Below are positions 27,453-37,511 of a DNA stretch of 64,000 bases, piece by piece. The DNA comes from Hyphomicrobiales bacterium (lineage in GTDB: Bacteria; Pseudomonadota; Alphaproteobacteria; Rhizobiales; Rhizobiaceae). Under the pieces are notes generated by a model. That model was given only the letters and a program-made list of their open reading frames with translations. It had not been told where the DNA came from and did no database searches. The stretch lies in the NCBI GenBank assembly GCA_900472575.1, contig UCIV01000013.1:62001-126000 (forward strand). The letters are read 5' to 3'. Each line of letters begins with the position of its first letter. Within the stretch, counting starts at the first letter, position 1. Position numbers and translations under genes: made by a program.

Positions 27453-28805
27453 TCAGCGGCGTTCCGCGTAGTCGCTTCGAACGATTCCATGACGTTGAAG
27501 CTTGTCATAAAATGTCTTGCGCGGGATGCCGAGCGCTGTGATCGTCTGTTGAACGTCACCGCCGAACTCGGTCAGCGTTTCGCGAATGATATCAGCCTCG
27601 AAACGCTCCACCCGCTCTGGCAGGCCCGCACCATCTTCGCCCTTGGCCAGTGGCGCCGACAGCGGTGCAGACGGTTCAAGACCGAGCACGAATCGCTCAG
27701 CGTAATGGGAAAGCTCGCGGACATTACCGGGCCACGGATGATCCCGCAGATGCTCGACCACCTGGCGCGGCAGGTCCGAAACCTCGCGACCGAAACGCTG
27801 CCCGGCCTTTCTGGTGAAGTAGTTGAACAGGAGCGGAATGTCTTCGCGCCGTTCCCTGAGTGGTGGGATCGTCAACGTCACCACATTCAGCCGGTAATAA
27901 AGATCCTCGCGAAAGACCGCCCTTTGGTCAGGGTGACCGAGATCGACCTTCGAGGCTGCCACGACGCGCAAATCCACCGGGCGCACCTCGTTCGTGCCAA
28001 GCGGTGTGACCTCGCGCATTTCAAGGACCCGCAACATCTGCACCTGGGCGGAAAGCGGCATGCTCTCGATCTCGTCGAGAAACAGCGTACCGCCGCTCGA
28101 ATGCTCGATCCGGCCGACCCGCTTCTTCTGTGCCCCGGTAAATGCCCCTGCTTCATGACCGAAAAGCTCACTCTCGATCACCTGTTCGGGAAGAGCACCA
28201 CAATTCAGCGCAACGAAATTGCCGGTCGATCGCCGGCTCCATGAATGGAGCATGCTCGCGACCACTTCCTTGCCGCTGCCCGTTTCTCCCGTCACCAGCA
28301 CATCGACATCGGTATCGGCGATCTGGCGAAGCATATGACGCAACCGCTCCATGACAGACGTCTGGCCGATCAGCGGCAAACCGTCGTCAGCTTCGGCACC
28401 GGCAGCGCGCAGCCGCCGATTTTCCATCACGAGGCTCCGCTTTTCCGCGGCATGCCGGACACATTGGATCAGCCGCTCGGTCGCAAACGGCTTGGCGATG
28501 AAGTCATATACGCCATTTTGGATAGCCTTCACCGCCATTGGTATGTCGCCGTGGCCGGTCATCAGAATGACCGGCAATTCACGATCGAAGCCCGCGATCC
28601 GGTCGAAAAGCTGCAATCCGTCCAGCCCCGGCATGCGGATATCCGAGACGACCACGCCGGGAAAGCCGTCGCCGAGTTGCGACAGAGCCTCGATGCCCGT
28701 CGAAAACGAGCGGACATCGAAACCGGCAAGGCTCAAAGTCTGGGCGGTCGCCTTCAACAGATCCTTGTCGTCATCGATAAGAAAAACGGGAACGGCTTCG
28801 GTCAT
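27453..28805 (-). CDS. dctD: C4-dicarboxylate response regulator DctD (NtrC type)
   Basis: A 450-residue sigma-54 activator. Receiver domain with acidic pair IDDDKD and phosphoacceptor Asp in [10 protein letters not shown] (about residue 56); AAA+ domain with Walker [18 protein letters not shown] loop (sigma-54 contact) and LFLDEI; C-terminal Fis-type HTH ([20 protein letters not shown]). Phosphorylated by DctB, it activates the divergent dctA from the sigma-54 promoter. It begins two bases after the dctB stop. Confidence 0.95.
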   Translation of the reverse strand: MTEAVPVFLIDDDKDLLKATAQTLSLAGFDVRSFSTGIEALSQLGDGFPGVVVSDIRMPGLDGLQLFDRIAGFDRELPVILMTGHGDIPMAVKAIQNGVYDFIAKPFATERLIQCVRHAAEKRSLVMENRRLRAAGAEADDGLPLIGQTSVMERLRHMLRQIADTDVDVLVTGETGSGKEVVASMLHSWSRRSTGNFVALNCGALPEQVIESELFGHEAGAFTGAQKKRVGRIEHSSGGTLFLDEIESMPLSAQVQMLRVLEMREVTPLGTNEVRPVDLRVVAASKVDLGHPDQRAVFREDLYYRLNVVTLTIPPLRERREDIPLLFNYFTRKAGQRFGREVSDLPRQVVEHLRDHPWPGNVRELSHYAERFVLGLEPSAPLSAPLAKGEDGAGLPERVERFEADIIRETLTEFGGDVQQTITALGIPRKTFYDKLQRHGIVRSDYAERR

Positions 28806-28807
28806 GT

Positions 28808-30643
28808 TCAGGCTCTTTTCAGATGAACGGTAAATCGGGTCCCGGTCTCACCCGTCTCTACATCAAGCTGACCGCCGTAGTCCGCCACGATGTCCTTGCA
28901 GATGACCAGCCCAAGTCCCAGCCCCTTTTCCTTGGAAGAATTGAACGGCTGGAATAGTTCGGCGAGAATGCCGGAAGCGATTCCCGGACCATTATCCGCC
29001 ACGCCGACGGATACCTTCTCATCCGTCGCCACCGTCGAAACGGTAACCCGCCCCCTCTCGCGTCCCTCCACCGCTTCAAGCGCGTTCTGCAGAAGATTGA
29101 TGAAGATCTGCTCCAGCCTCAACCGGCTTCCCATCACTTCCAGATCGGCCGCAATCGGTTCGATAGTCAGCATGTCAAGCGACCCCGTGAACCGGCTCTG
29201 CAGCAGCAGCACTGCACCTTCAAGCACCTCTGCCAGCAAAACCGGCTCGGCTGCCGTGCGACCGCGCCGCGCCAGCGCCTTCAGGTCATCGGTAATCGCG
29301 CCGATCCGCTCCGTGAGAGAGGCGATAAGATCCAGATTTTCCTTCACCGGCTGTATCTGCTGCCGCTCGAGAAAAATCTTGGAATTATCGGCATAAGCCC
29401 GAATGGTGGCCACCGGCTGGTTGATTTCATGCGCGACACCGGCGGCAACCTGCCCAAGGATTGCAAGACGATTAGCCTGCACCAGATCCTGTTGCACCGC
29501 CTGTAGCTTTACCTCTGTCGATTTTCGGTTGGAAATTTCCGCCTGCAGATTGTCACGCGTCAGGCTGAGGTCGCGCGTCCGCTCATCGACACGCCGTTCA
29601 AGCTCTTCGCGCGCAGCCAATGCACCGATGATCTGCGCCTGCGCCATCTGCCGGCGACGGATCCAGACCGCCGTCACGGCAAGTAAGACCAGGAGCCCCA
29701 GCGCAGCAATCAGCCGGAATTCACGCATATCCGCAGCAACGGCTCCGTCGATCGGCAGGAGATATTGGAAATGCCAGCCAGTCGAGGCAACGGGGACAGA
29801 GATCTGCAAATAGCGGATCTGCCCGCCTCCCGGCAGAAGAACCCGTATGATGTCCGCATCCGGCGCCAGGGTTTCCAGCCGCGTCATCGGCAGGGGGAGA
29901 AGCGGTGCATCCCCGAACTGCAGGCTTTCGCGAATGGACGAGAGGCTCGATTGCGGAAGTGGCTTCGTCGTCATGAAACGCCAGGAGGGTATGGTCGTAA
30001 TCAGCACGGCATGATTGTTGTCGGTGACGAAAGACGGTCGCTGCGTATCGCCCCAATCGGCCTCCAGCTGATCGAATTCCATCTTGGCGACGACGACGCC
30101 CAACGGCTTTTCTGGCGAACCTACCCTGTATGAAATATATAGACCCGGCCGGTTGCTGACGGAACCGAGTGCAAAATGTTCCGCTCCCCCCTCCTGCATG
30201 CCGCGGGAGAAATAGCTGCGGAATGTATAGTCGTTGCCGACAAAACTCTTTTCCTCGCGCCAGTTGCTGGCCGAAACCGCGATACCATCCGCTGCGACGA
30301 CATAGATCACCGCCGCCTTGGTAGGCGCGATCAGCTCTTCAAGCTTGCGGCTGAGGGTAATCCTGGCAGCAGGATCGTTGGAAGATAGCGTGTCGACCAC
30401 ATCGCGGTCCTGCGCCAGGAGCAGGGGCAGTGCGCGCGGCCGCTCGAGTACGGCCTGCAACAGCGCCACTTTCAGACTCGCCTCCGTCCGGCCCTGCAAA
30501 GACAGTCCGGCAAGTGCCGTCGCACGTCCATAAACACCCGCAACGTAAAAAACCGCGGCACAGGCGACAAGGGCCACCAGGCAGAAAACAATCCAGGTGC
30601 GGCGCGTTGCCGGCAGGCGCTCGGCTATCTGAGGCGTAGACAT
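28808..30643 (-). CDS. dctB: C4-dicarboxylate sensor kinase DctB
   Basis: A 611-residue membrane sensor histidine kinase for C4-dicarboxylates. It has an N-terminal membrane helix ([20 protein letters not shown]), a periplasmic double-PAS-type sensor domain of about 250 residues, a second helix ([20 protein letters not shown]), a coiled-coil linker, and a kinase core with H-box [18 protein letters not shown] and ATP motifs [10 protein letters not shown] and [11 protein letters not shown] use ATG 30643; a TTG at 30673 would add ten residues and has no SD. It forms an operon with dctD and is divergent from dctA. Confidence 0.94.
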   Translation of the reverse strand: MSTPQIAERLPATRRTWIVFCLVALVACAAVFYVAGVYGRATALAGLSLQGRTEASLKVALLQAVLERPRALPLLLAQDRDVVDTLSSNDPAARITLSRKLEELIAPTKAAVIYVVAADGIAVSASNWREEKSFVGNDYTFRSYFSRGMQEGGAEHFALGSVSNRPGLYISYRVGSPEKPLGVVVAKMEFDQLEADWGDTQRPSFVTDNNHAVLITTIPSWRFMTTKPLPQSSLSSIRESLQFGDAPLLPLPMTRLETLAPDADIIRVLLPGGGQIRYLQISVPVASTGWHFQYLLPIDGAVAADMREFRLIAALGLLVLLAVTAVWIRRRQMAQAQIIGALAAREELERRVDERTRDLSLTRDNLQAEISNRKSTEVKLQAVQQDLVQANRLAILGQVAAGVAHEINQPVATIRAYADNSKIFLERQQIQPVKENLDLIASLTERIGAITDDLKALARRGRTAAEPVLLAEVLEGAVLLLQSRFTGSLDMLTIEPIAADLEVMGSRLRLEQIFINLLQNALEAVEGRERGRVTVSTVATDEKVSVGVADNGPGIASGILAELFQPFNSSKEKGLGLGLVICKDIVADYGGQLDVETGETGTRFTVHLKRA

Positions 30644-30660
30644 GGGCGCAATTGAGCATA

Positions 30661-30700
30661 AATCCGCACACAATACAAATATGACCGTGCGGAAATCCGC
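30661..30700. promoter_or_regulatory. Putative DctD upstream activator sites
   Basis: A perfect inverted repeat GCGGA-AA-TCCGC lies at 30689-30700 and a related, more degenerate copy (ATCCGCACA on the plus strand) at 30662-30670. They are about 75-110 bases upstream of the dctA -24 element, as in the tandem DctD sites described for rhizobial dctA. The more distal copy is close to the dctB start. Confidence 0.55.
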
Positions 30701-30775
30701 TCAAATCTCAACCAACAAATGGCGAAACACAATTTAATTGATTGCAATCAAGACGTTATGCCACAGGCGGCAAAC

Positions 30776-30791
30776 TGGCACACCTCTTGCT
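30776..30791 (+). promoter_or_regulatory. Sigma-54 (-24/-12) promoter of dctA
   Basis: TGGCAC-N5-TTGCT at 30776-30791 matches the sigma-54 consensus exactly in the invariant GG and GC with correct spacing. It lies about 70 bases upstream of the dctA ATG at 30860 and downstream of DctD-like inverted repeats. Confidence 0.9.
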
Positions 30792-30859
30792 GCCTTGCTT
30801 CCGACATCAATGCGCCCGGGAAGAGCCAGCTGGTTGGTTGTGGTGCGATGGAGGACAAA

Positions 30860-32185
30860 ATGATTGCAATACCCGATTCCACGCAGCCGCGTGCCCCGCT
30901 GCCGCTGTACCGCCAGCTTTATGTTCAGGTACTGACCGCTATCGTCATCGGCATGCTGATCGGCCATTTCTGGCCTGATTTCGGCGCCAGCCTGAAGCCG
31001 CTCGGCGACGCGTTCATCAAGCTCGTCAAGATGATCATCGCACCGGTGATCTTCCTGACTGTCGCCACCGGTATTGCCGGCATGTCGGATCTCAAGAAAG
31101 TTGGACGCGTTGCCGGCAAGGCGATGCTCTACTTCCTGACCTTCTCGACGCTGGCCCTGATCGTCGGCCTCATTGTCGGCAACCTGCTGCAGCCGGGTGC
31201 CGGCATGAACATCGATCCGGCAACGCTCGACGGCAAGGCAGTCGCCGCCTACGCCACCAAGGCGCATGAGACGACGATCACCGGCTTCCTGATGAACATC
31301 ATCCCGGACACGATCGTCGGCGCCTTCTCGCAGGGTGATATCCTGCAGGTGCTGTTCTTCTCAGTCCTGTTCGGCATCGCGCTCGGCATGGTCGGCGAAA
31401 AGGGCAAGCCGGTCTACGACTTCCTGACTGCGCTCACCGCCCCGATGTTCCGCCTCGTCGCAATCCTGATGAAGGCCGCCCCGATCGGCGCTTTCGGCGC
31501 CATGGCCTTCACCATCGGTAAATACGGCATCGGTTCGGTTGCCAACCTCGCCTTCCTTATCCTGTCGTTCTACATCACCGCGATCCTGTTCGTCGTCGTG
31601 ATCCTCGGCGCGGTGGCGAAATATAACGGCTTCTCGATCTTCGCCCTGCTGCGTTACATCAAGGAAGAACTGCTTCTCGTGCTCGGCACCTCCTCCTCGG
31701 AAGCTGCCCTGCCGAACCTGATGCAGAAGATGGAACGTGCCGGCTGCAAGCGCTCGGTTGTGGGACTGGTCATCCCGACCGGTTATTCCTTCAACCTCGA
31801 CGGCACCAACATCTACATGACGATGGCGGCGCTGTTCATTGCCCAGGCTACCGGCATCGACCTTTCGCTCATGGACCAGATCCTGCTTCTGCTCGTGGCA
31901 ATGCTCTCTTCCAAGGGTGCTGCAGGCATTACCGGCGCAGGCTTTATTACGCTTGCTGCAACGCTCTCGGTCGTTCCGTCCGTTCCGGTCGCAGGCATGG
32001 CGCTTATCCTCGGCATCGACCGCTTCATGTCGGAATGCCGCGCGCTGACCAACCTCGTCGGCAATGCGGTTGCCACCATCGTCGTTGCACGCTGGGAAGG
32101 CGAACTCGACAAGGAGATGCTGGACGCCGCCCTCGCCAAGGGCTCCAACGTCACCGTGCCGGGCAACCTGCAGCCCGCCGAATAA
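30860..32185 (+). CDS. dctA: C4-dicarboxylate:cation symporter DctA
   Basis: A 441-residue inner-membrane carrier for succinate, fumarate and malate, the same length as S. meliloti DctA; in rhizobia it feeds nitrogen-fixing bacteroids. Family motifs: [47 protein letters not shown] and [13 protein letters not shown]. Multiple hydrophobic helices are present. I use ATG 30860 with GGAGG five bases upstream; starts at 30848 and 30719 are upstream, the latter ahead of the sigma-54 promoter and therefore excluded. Confidence 0.96.
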   Translation: MIAIPDSTQPRAPLPLYRQLYVQVLTAIVIGMLIGHFWPDFGASLKPLGDAFIKLVKMIIAPVIFLTVATGIAGMSDLKKVGRVAGKAMLYFLTFSTLALIVGLIVGNLLQPGAGMNIDPATLDGKAVAAYATKAHETTITGFLMNIIPDTIVGAFSQGDILQVLFFSVLFGIALGMVGEKGKPVYDFLTALTAPMFRLVAILMKAAPIGAFGAMAFTIGKYGIGSVANLAFLILSFYITAILFVVVILGAVAKYNGFSIFALLRYIKEELLLVLGTSSSEAALPNLMQKMERAGCKRSVVGLVIPTGYSFNLDGTNIYMTMAALFIAQATGIDLSLMDQILLLLVAMLSSKGAAGITGAGFITLAATLSVVPSVPVAGMALILGIDRFMSECRALTNLVGNAVATIVVARWEGELDKEMLDAALAKGSNVTVPGNLQPAE

Positions 32186-32224
32186 GCCTCCCAAGGCTTG
32201 GATGGGGTGAGATCCCCCACCCCA

Positions 32225-32256
32225 ATCTGCCGCCTCCGGGCGGCAGATCTGTTTTT
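32225..32256 (+). terminator. Terminator after dctA
   Basis: ATCTGCCGCC-TCCG-GGCGGCAGAT is a perfect ten-pair stem at 32225-32248, followed by CTGTTTTT. It lies 40 bases after the dctA stop and just before the end of the converging enolase-superfamily gene. Confidence 0.9.
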
Positions 32257-32267
32257 ACCACCGGCTG

Positions 32268-33386
32268 TCAGCCAAGACTTTTGCCGAACCGCGCAAAACT
32301 GTCGGCCAGCACCGTCGTTCCGGCACCCGGCTTTTCAGGCCGTTTGTAGACCCCGCCCACGACATCCGCCGGTTCTTCGAAATGATCCTTGATCCAGGGG
32401 ATATATTCGAGAATGGTCGATGCCGGATGCCAGTAGCTCAGATGCACATGCACCTGGCTCATCTCACCCGCATGCGGCACGACAGGCAGCCGGTTCGCCA
32501 GCGCCAGATCGGCCACCTGGATATATTCGGTAATCCCGCCAAGCCGCGTCACGTCGGGCTGCACATAGGCAACCGCTCCGGCATTGATGAAGCTGCGAAA
32601 TGCATCGACCGTATAAAGCTGCTCGCCGAGCGCCACCGGAATGGTCGAGGACCGCGTCAGCAGACGATGGCTCTCCACGTCGTCATACCACATCGGCTCT
32701 TCGAACCAGTAGATATCGAGATCGCGCGCCCGCTCGCAGAAGCGCAGGCAGGTCGGCAGGTCCCATTTGCCATTGCCGTCGATCGCGATGCGGATATCCG
32801 GCCCCAGCCGTTTGCGCACGGCCGCAAGCCTGCGGACATCGACATTCGGATCGTCGTGGCCGACCTTCAGCTTGATCCGGGTAAATCCATCCTCTTCGAC
32901 CGCACGCGCAGAACCCGACAGAAGATCGTCCAGCGAGAATGACAGCCAGCCGATATCGGTATTATAGGCCTCAAGCGCGTCGGTCCTTGCGCCACCGAGA
33001 TAAGCCCAGAGCGGCAGTCCCGCCTTCTTCGCCTTCAGGTCCCAGATCGCCACATCGACGGCAGCAAGCGCCAGATGCGTGATCCCCGCCCGGCCGACCC
33101 ATTGCAGCGACGGATAACGCGCAAGCTTGGTCCAGAGCCGTTGATGATCATTGGCATCCTCACCGATCAGAAGCGGCGCATAGCAGTCGCGAATGCAGGC
33201 CGTGATCAGCCGGTCGGATGCCAGATGCGCATGGGTGCCGGTAAAACCGTAGCCGGTCAGCCCATCCGTCGTGGTGATCGCCACCCCGACCACGCCCCAA
33301 TGGGTGATGCTGTGGGTCGAATCCGAAATCGACGCCGATGTCAGCGGCAGATGAAGGATGAATGGTTCCAGGGACTTGATCTTCAA
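32268..33386 (-). CDS. Enolase-superfamily sugar-acid dehydratase (MR subgroup)
   Basis: A 372-residue mandelate racemase/muconate lactonizing enzyme family protein, probably a dehydratase of an acid sugar. Catalytic KxK is in [10 protein letters not shown]; metal ligands are the Asp/Glu in [15 protein letters not shown] and ALGEQLY; the C-terminal general base His is in VVPHAGEM. The start is TTG 33386 with GGGAGGAG six bases upstream; the longer open frame to 33491 would run into the GntR gene. It lies immediately downstream of that regulator on the same strand, and next to a divergent Ldh-family dehydrogenase. The exact substrate cannot be assigned. Confidence 0.82.
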   Translation of the reverse strand: MKIKSLEPFILHLPLTSASISDSTHSITHWGVVGVAITTTDGLTGYGFTGTHAHLASDRLITACIRDCYAPLLIGEDANDHQRLWTKLARYPSLQWVGRAGITHLALAAVDVAIWDLKAKKAGLPLWAYLGGARTDALEAYNTDIGWLSFSLDDLLSGSARAVEEDGFTRIKLKVGHDDPNVDVRRLAAVRKRLGPDIRIAIDGNGKWDLPTCLRFCERARDLDIYWFEEPMWYDDVESHRLLTRSSTIPVALGEQLYTVDAFRSFINAGAVAYVQPDVTRLGGITEYIQVADLALANRLPVVPHAGEMSQVHVHLSYWHPASTILEYIPWIKDHFEEPADVVGGVYKRPEKPGAGTTVLADSFARFGKSLG

Positions 33387-33411
33387 TGTCGGCTCCTCCC
33401 GATGATCATGA

Positions 33412-34434
33412 TCACAAACTGAATTCGACGTCTCGCAGGCGCTCCAGATAGGCCACATTCGGCAATGACAGGCCGCGCGCGGCATTGGCAATGCGCAGCA
33501 TGGCGCGCTCCCGCGAGATTTTCAGATGATTGGCAAGCGCCGCACCGGCATCCGCGACCCGGCCCGCCATCAGCCGCTCGAAAACCTCGACATGTTCCAG
33601 CAGGAACGGCTCGTCGGTGATCGGCGGCGTCTTGGGCTGGTAGAGTCTGTGATGCGCGACCAGAACGGCCTGCGGCAGGCTGATTGCCTGCATTAGCGGA
33701 GCATTGTCGCAATAGCCGAGCAACTGGCCGTGAAGCTGCAGCTCGACCGCGTCCAGCATCGCGCCATCCGCCGCATCTCCCGCGTTGATCGCGTGCTGCA
33801 GATCGATAAACAGGGCCGGCAACACCTCATCCGGCAAATGCGGAAAGGCCTGCTGCAGCGCCAGCGGCTCAAGCGTCCATCGCAATTCGTAGAGCTGGTT
33901 CACATGCCTTGCGGTCAGTGCCGGCACATGCCAGCGACCGGCATCATCCTTGCTGACGATGCCGCGCTGCTGCAGTCTCGCCACAACCTCGCGGGCAACC
34001 GTACGGCTCACCCCGAAAGCTTTCGCCAGCGCCACCTCGTTGATGCGCCAGCTGGCGATCGATGTTCGGGAGACGATCTCCATCTCCACCTGCCGGTAGA
34101 TCAGCTCCCAGCTCGCCAGAAAATGAAGCTGCATGTCGTCCGGGCCGGAAGTATCGACCGCGTCGCCAACGTTTTGGCTGGTAGATCCACCCCCTGCAAC
34201 AACCTGATATCCTCGCCCCTCGGATTTACGGACAAGCCCCAGCGCCTCCAGTTCCGACAGGGCCTGTCGTGCCGGCGCCCGGCTGATGCCGAACCTTTTC
34301 GCAATGGCGGTCTCGTTCAGCCTTGCGGCGTCATGCCACCCACCGGAGCGGATTTCCGACGCGACCACCGCAAGAGCTCGCTGGTAGAGTTTGGGCGAAC
34401 GCCCCGATACGGCATCACTCGGCCCCTCCGTCAT
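33412..34434 (-). CDS. GntR-family regulator with two winged-helix domains
   Basis: A regulator of about 340 residues with an unusual order. A first GntR winged helix ([37 protein letters not shown]) is followed by a second one ([34 protein letters not shown]) and an FCD-type helical ligand domain ([11 protein letters not shown], then [13 protein letters not shown]). Typical FCD members have only one HTH and 220-250 residues. I start at ATG 34434 with GGGGA ahead of it; ATG 34488 would add 18 residues but lacks an SD. It precedes the enolase-type gene and is divergent from the Ldh-type gene; it probably controls both. Confidence 0.83.
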   Translation of the reverse strand: MTEGPSDAVSGRSPKLYQRALAVVASEIRSGGWHDAARLNETAIAKRFGISRAPARQALSELEALGLVRKSEGRGYQVVAGGGSTSQNVGDAVDTSGPDDMQLHFLASWELIYRQVEMEIVSRTSIASWRINEVALAKAFGVSRTVAREVVARLQQRGIVSKDDAGRWHVPALTARHVNQLYELRWTLEPLALQQAFPHLPDEVLPALFIDLQHAINAGDAADGAMLDAVELQLHGQLLGYCDNAPLMQAISLPQAVLVAHHRLYQPKTPPITDEPFLLEHVEVFERLMAGRVADAGAALANHLKISRERAMLRIANAARGLSLPNVAYLERLRDVEFSL

Positions 34435-34512
34435 TTCACCGTCCCCATGATGCCGTCCTGGCGAAAATCGCAACCGACCGTCTTTCATTCATTTACATTC
34501 GCAAGCAAGAAT

Positions 34513-34532
34513 GTCTAGTGTACACAAAAGAC
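34513..34532. promoter_or_regulatory. Putative GntR operator
   Basis: The perfect palindrome GTGTACAC (34518-34525) lies in the divergent region between the tandem-HTH GntR gene and the Ldh-family gene, flanked by GTC and GAC (TGTCTA...AAGACA). Such TGTACA cores are typical of several FCD-type GntR sites. It is 28 bases before the plus-strand start. Confidence 0.45.
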
Positions 34533-34552
34533 AATAATTTCGAGGAAATGCC

Positions 34553-35611
34553 ATGGATGCTGTTCATCAGACAGTCTCGCTTTCGGATCTCGACCGCTTT
34601 TGCCGTCAGGTCCTGACCGCTTGCGGTGCCAACGATGCGACGGCTGACGCGACGACGCGCGCCCTCATGCACGCCACGCGCTGCGGCGTGGACAGCCACG
34701 GCGTCCGCCTGCTTGCCCACTACATCAAGGCTCTCGAAGGCGGCCGTCTGAACAAGAACCCTGACATCCGCAAAGTCGCTGGTTTCGGCGCGGTGGAAAC
34801 GCTGGACGGCGACCATGCCCAAGGCGCCGTTCCTGCCTATGCCGCCATGGCGCGGGCAATCGATCTCGCCGGAAAATTCGGCATCGGCGCCGTCGGCGTC
34901 CGCAACAATTCGCATTTCGGCGCGGCAGGCGCCTATTCGGTCGAGGCCGCCAGACATGGTATGATCGGCCTGTCTTTCTGCAACTCCGACAGTTTTGTCC
35001 GGCTGCACGATGGTGCCTCGCGCTTCCACGGCACCAACCCGATTTCGATGGCTGTCCCGATTGCCGGTGAAGATCCGTGGTTCCTCGACATGGCGACCAG
35101 CGCCGTCCCATTCAATCGTGTCCTGCTTTATCGCAGTACCGGGACAAGGCTGCCCGAGGGCGTCGCGTCTGACGAAGCCGGCATCAACACGACGGACCCG
35201 CATCTGACCGAAATGCTCGCCCCACTGGGTGACGCCTTCGGTTTCAAGGGTGCCGGCCTTGCCGGTATCGCGGAAATCTTCAGCGCAGTGCTCACCGGCA
35301 TGCGTCTAAGCTTCGACATCCCCTCGATGATGGGTGAGGATATGGAGACTCCGCGCCTTCTTGGGGCTTTCGTCATGGCCATCCAGCCCGAAGCCTTCGT
35401 CGACAGACCAACCTTCGAAGCCGGCATAAAACGCTATGTTGAAACGCTGCGGACATCGCCTGCCCGTGCCGGCGCATCCGTCATGGCGCCTGGCGACCGC
35501 GAATGGAAGGTCGCACGCCATCGCGATGCTCATGGCGTCGAGCTCGATCCGGTAACAAGAGCCGCGTTTCTGGAGCTGTCCGGGACCTACAACGTTCCGA
35601 TGCCGGCCTGA
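34553..35611 (+). CDS. Ldh/YbiC-family NAD(P)-dependent dehydrogenase
   Basis: A 352-residue oxidoreductase of the malate/L-lactate/ureidoglycolate dehydrogenase family (not the Rossmann type). Motifs: VDSHGVRLLAHYI (catalytic His region), VGVRNNSHFGAAGAYS, FHGTNPISMAVP and FLDMATSAVPFNRV. Members reduce 2-oxo acids or imino acids such as 2-oxoacids of C4-C6 or piperideine-2-carboxylate. It pairs divergently with an enolase-superfamily dehydratase, so it may act on the keto acid that the latter makes. GAGGAAA gives the SD for ATG 34553. Confidence 0.83.
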   Translation: MDAVHQTVSLSDLDRFCRQVLTACGANDATADATTRALMHATRCGVDSHGVRLLAHYIKALEGGRLNKNPDIRKVAGFGAVETLDGDHAQGAVPAYAAMARAIDLAGKFGIGAVGVRNNSHFGAAGAYSVEAARHGMIGLSFCNSDSFVRLHDGASRFHGTNPISMAVPIAGEDPWFLDMATSAVPFNRVLLYRSTGTRLPEGVASDEAGINTTDPHLTEMLAPLGDAFGFKGAGLAGIAEIFSAVLTGMRLSFDIPSMMGEDMETPRLLGAFVMAIQPEAFVDRPTFEAGIKRYVETLRTSPARAGASVMAPGDREWKVARHRDAHGVELDPVTRAAFLELSGTYNVPMPA

Positions 35612-35634
35612 ACAAGTTTCTGTGAGGAGCCCAC

Positions 35635-35663
35635 TTGACGAATGATAATTGGTAAGACAATCT
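35635..35663 (+). promoter_or_regulatory. Putative promoter and FadR-type operator of the uxu operon
   Basis: TTGACG at 35635-35640 and CAATCT at 35658-35663 form a 17-base-spaced sigma-70-like pair. ATTGGTAAGACAAT at 35648-35661 lies within it and matches 11 of 14 positions of the UxuR-type site ATTGGTATACCAAT. The next gene encodes a FadR/UxuR-type regulator, so autoregulation is plausible. The -10 element is poor. Confidence 0.45.
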
Positions 35664-35704
35664 GACCACATGACGCGGGAGGAGAGACGCGTCAGGAGGT
35701 TTTC

Positions 35705-36418
35705 ATGTTTGTCGCGCTTGAACCACGCCGGCTTTATCGCCAGGCCGCGGAACAGCTTCGTGTACTCATCCAGTCGGGAGAGATCGCCGTCGGGGAGCGA
35801 CTGCCTGCCGAACGCGAGCTGGCCGAGCGGCTCGGCGTATCACGTCCGACCGTGCGAGAAGCCCTGATCGTTCTCGAAGTCGAGGGTCTGGTGCAGATCC
35901 GCATGGGGTCAGGCGTATATGTCAGCCCCAAGGCTGCAGGAGCGCCGAAGGTTCTCGCCGCAGACGACAGCGAAGCCCCGTTCGAAATCCTGCAGGCCCG
36001 CTGCATCATAGAAAGCGCTATTGCGGAAGAGGCCGCACGTTGCGTCGACGAGGCAGGCATTCGAAGCCTCGACGTCATTCTGGAAGAGATGGAAGGCGTA
36101 CTGGAAAACTCCGAGCGGGCGTTGGCGCTGGACCGCGCCTTTCATACGGCAATCGCCGACATCATCGGCAATTCGTCGCTCAATGTCTTTATCGGCCTGA
36201 TCTACGACAAGCGCGCCTCGCCTTTCTTCGAAAAGCTGGCAAGCTATTTCGAAGGCCCCCACACATGGCGGGCAGCACTGGATGAACACAGGATCATACG
36301 CGACGCGCTGGCGGCAGGAGACCCGGCAGCGGCACGCGAAGCGATGCGCATGCATTTGACGCTTTCGCAAAAGAGATTCTCGGAAAGCTTCGGAGAGGAG
36401 CCAACGAGAGAGGAGTGA
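35705..36418 (+). CDS. FadR/GntR-family regulator of the hexuronate operon
   Basis: A 237-residue repressor with an N-terminal GntR winged helix (LYRQAAEQLRVLIQSG, AERELAERLGVSRPTVREAL) and a C-terminal FCD domain (RCIIESAIAEEAA, RAFHTAIADIIGNSS, DEHRIIRDALAAGDP). It is the UxuR/ExuR/LldR kind that senses carboxylates. It is the first gene of an operon with a TRAP transporter and uxuAB, and its promoter overlaps an ATTGGT-type motif. Closely similar in HTH to the regulator at 53414. Confidence 0.9.
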   Translation: MFVALEPRRLYRQAAEQLRVLIQSGEIAVGERLPAERELAERLGVSRPTVREALIVLEVEGLVQIRMGSGVYVSPKAAGAPKVLAADDSEAPFEILQARCIIESAIAEEAARCVDEAGIRSLDVILEEMEGVLENSERALALDRAFHTAIADIIGNSSLNVFIGLIYDKRASPFFEKLASYFEGPHTWRAALDEHRIIRDALAAGDPAAAREAMRMHLTLSQKRFSESFGEEPTREE

Positions 36419-36478
36419 CCGAGACCGCGAGGAGGCGGCCGGTTAGGGAGTAATCTGAACGCAATTCGGGAGGACAGA

Positions 36479-37453
36479 ATGAGTTCAAGATTGAAGACGC
36501 TGCTCGGTGCAGCGGCAGTCATCGTGGCGTCGGCAATGTCGGCACACGCGGTGGAAACGCTGAAATGGGCGCATGTCTACGAGACATCCGAACCCTTCCA
36601 CACGGAATCGGTATGGGCCGCCGGAGAAATCGCCAAACGCACAAACGGACGTTACAAGATCGACGTCTATCCGGCTTCACAGCTCGGCAAGGAAGCCGAC
36701 ATCAACCAGGGCCTCAAGCTTGGCACGGTCGACATGATCATCTCGGGTTCGAGCTTCGCCGCCCGCGATTTCAAGCCGATCGGCGTCACCTATTTCCCTT
36801 ATATCTTCCGCGATCCGAGCCATCTGATCACCTATACGAAGAGCGACGTCTTCAAGCGCCTTGCCAAGGGGTATGAGGACAAGACCGGCAACGTCATCAC
36901 CGCCGTCAGCTATTACGGCACTCGCCACACGACGTCGAACACAGCAATCACCAAATGCTCCGACCTGAAGGGCGTGAAGATGCGCGTTCCGGACGTGCCG
37001 GCCTATCTCGCCATGCCGCGCGCCTGCGGTGCCAACACCACGCCGATCGCATTCGCCGAAGTCTATCTCGCGCTGCAGAACGGCACGGTGGACGCACAGG
37101 AAAACCCGCTGACGACGATCGAAGCGAAAAAATTCTTCGAAGTTCAGAAGAACATCGTTCTCTCCGGCCATATCGTCGACCACCTCAACACAGTCATCTC
37201 CAAAAGCCGCTGGGCGAGCCTCTCTGACGAAGACAAGCAGATTTTCCGCGACGTCATGCAGGAAGCTGCCGCCAAGACTACGAAGATTATCGAGGAGCGT
37301 GAAAAGGCTCTGGTCGACGACTTCAAGAAACGCGGCCTGAACGTCGTCGAGGTCGACAAGGCCGACTTCGAGAAGAACGTGCTCGAAAAGGTCAAGTTCG
37401 AGGACTTCGGCTACGAGAAGTCCGATTGGGAAGCGATCCGCGCCATCAAATGA
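36479..37453 (+). CDS. dctP: TRAP transporter substrate-binding protein DctP
   Basis: A 324-residue periplasmic solute-binding protein. The signal peptide ends near SAHA (residues 20-24); the mature part starts VETLKWAHVYETSEPFH. Family motifs are YKIDVYPASQLGKEADI and VPAYLAMPRACGANTTPIAFAEVY cut at its conserved Arg-containing region (KMRVPDVP), which binds the ligand carboxylate. Linked genes suggest a hexuronate or aldonate ligand. AGGA precedes the ATG. A strong hairpin separates it from dctQ. Confidence 0.92.
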   Translation: MSSRLKTLLGAAAVIVASAMSAHAVETLKWAHVYETSEPFHTESVWAAGEIAKRTNGRYKIDVYPASQLGKEADINQGLKLGTVDMIISGSSFAARDFKPIGVTYFPYIFRDPSHLITYTKSDVFKRLAKGYEDKTGNVITAVSYYGTRHTTSNTAITKCSDLKGVKMRVPDVPAYLAMPRACGANTTPIAFAEVYLALQNGTVDAQENPLTTIEAKKFFEVQKNIVLSGHIVDHLNTVISKSRWASLSDEDKQIFRDVMQEAAAKTTKIIEEREKALVDDFKKRGLNVVEVDKADFEKNVLEKVKFEDFGYEKSDWEAIRAIK

Positions 37454-37461
37454 TCCCGTTC

Positions 37462-37486
37462 GGCGCGGTCGAAAGACGACCGCGCC
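37462..37486 (+). other. Intercistronic hairpin after dctP
   Basis: GGCGCGGTCG-AAAGA-CGACCGCGCC is a perfect ten-pair stem nine bases after the dctP stop, without a T-run. Such structures often stabilise the abundant binding-protein message relative to the membrane genes downstream. Confidence 0.7.
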
Positions 37487-37511
37487 GGCTTCTCTTGAAT
37501 GGGACAAACTC

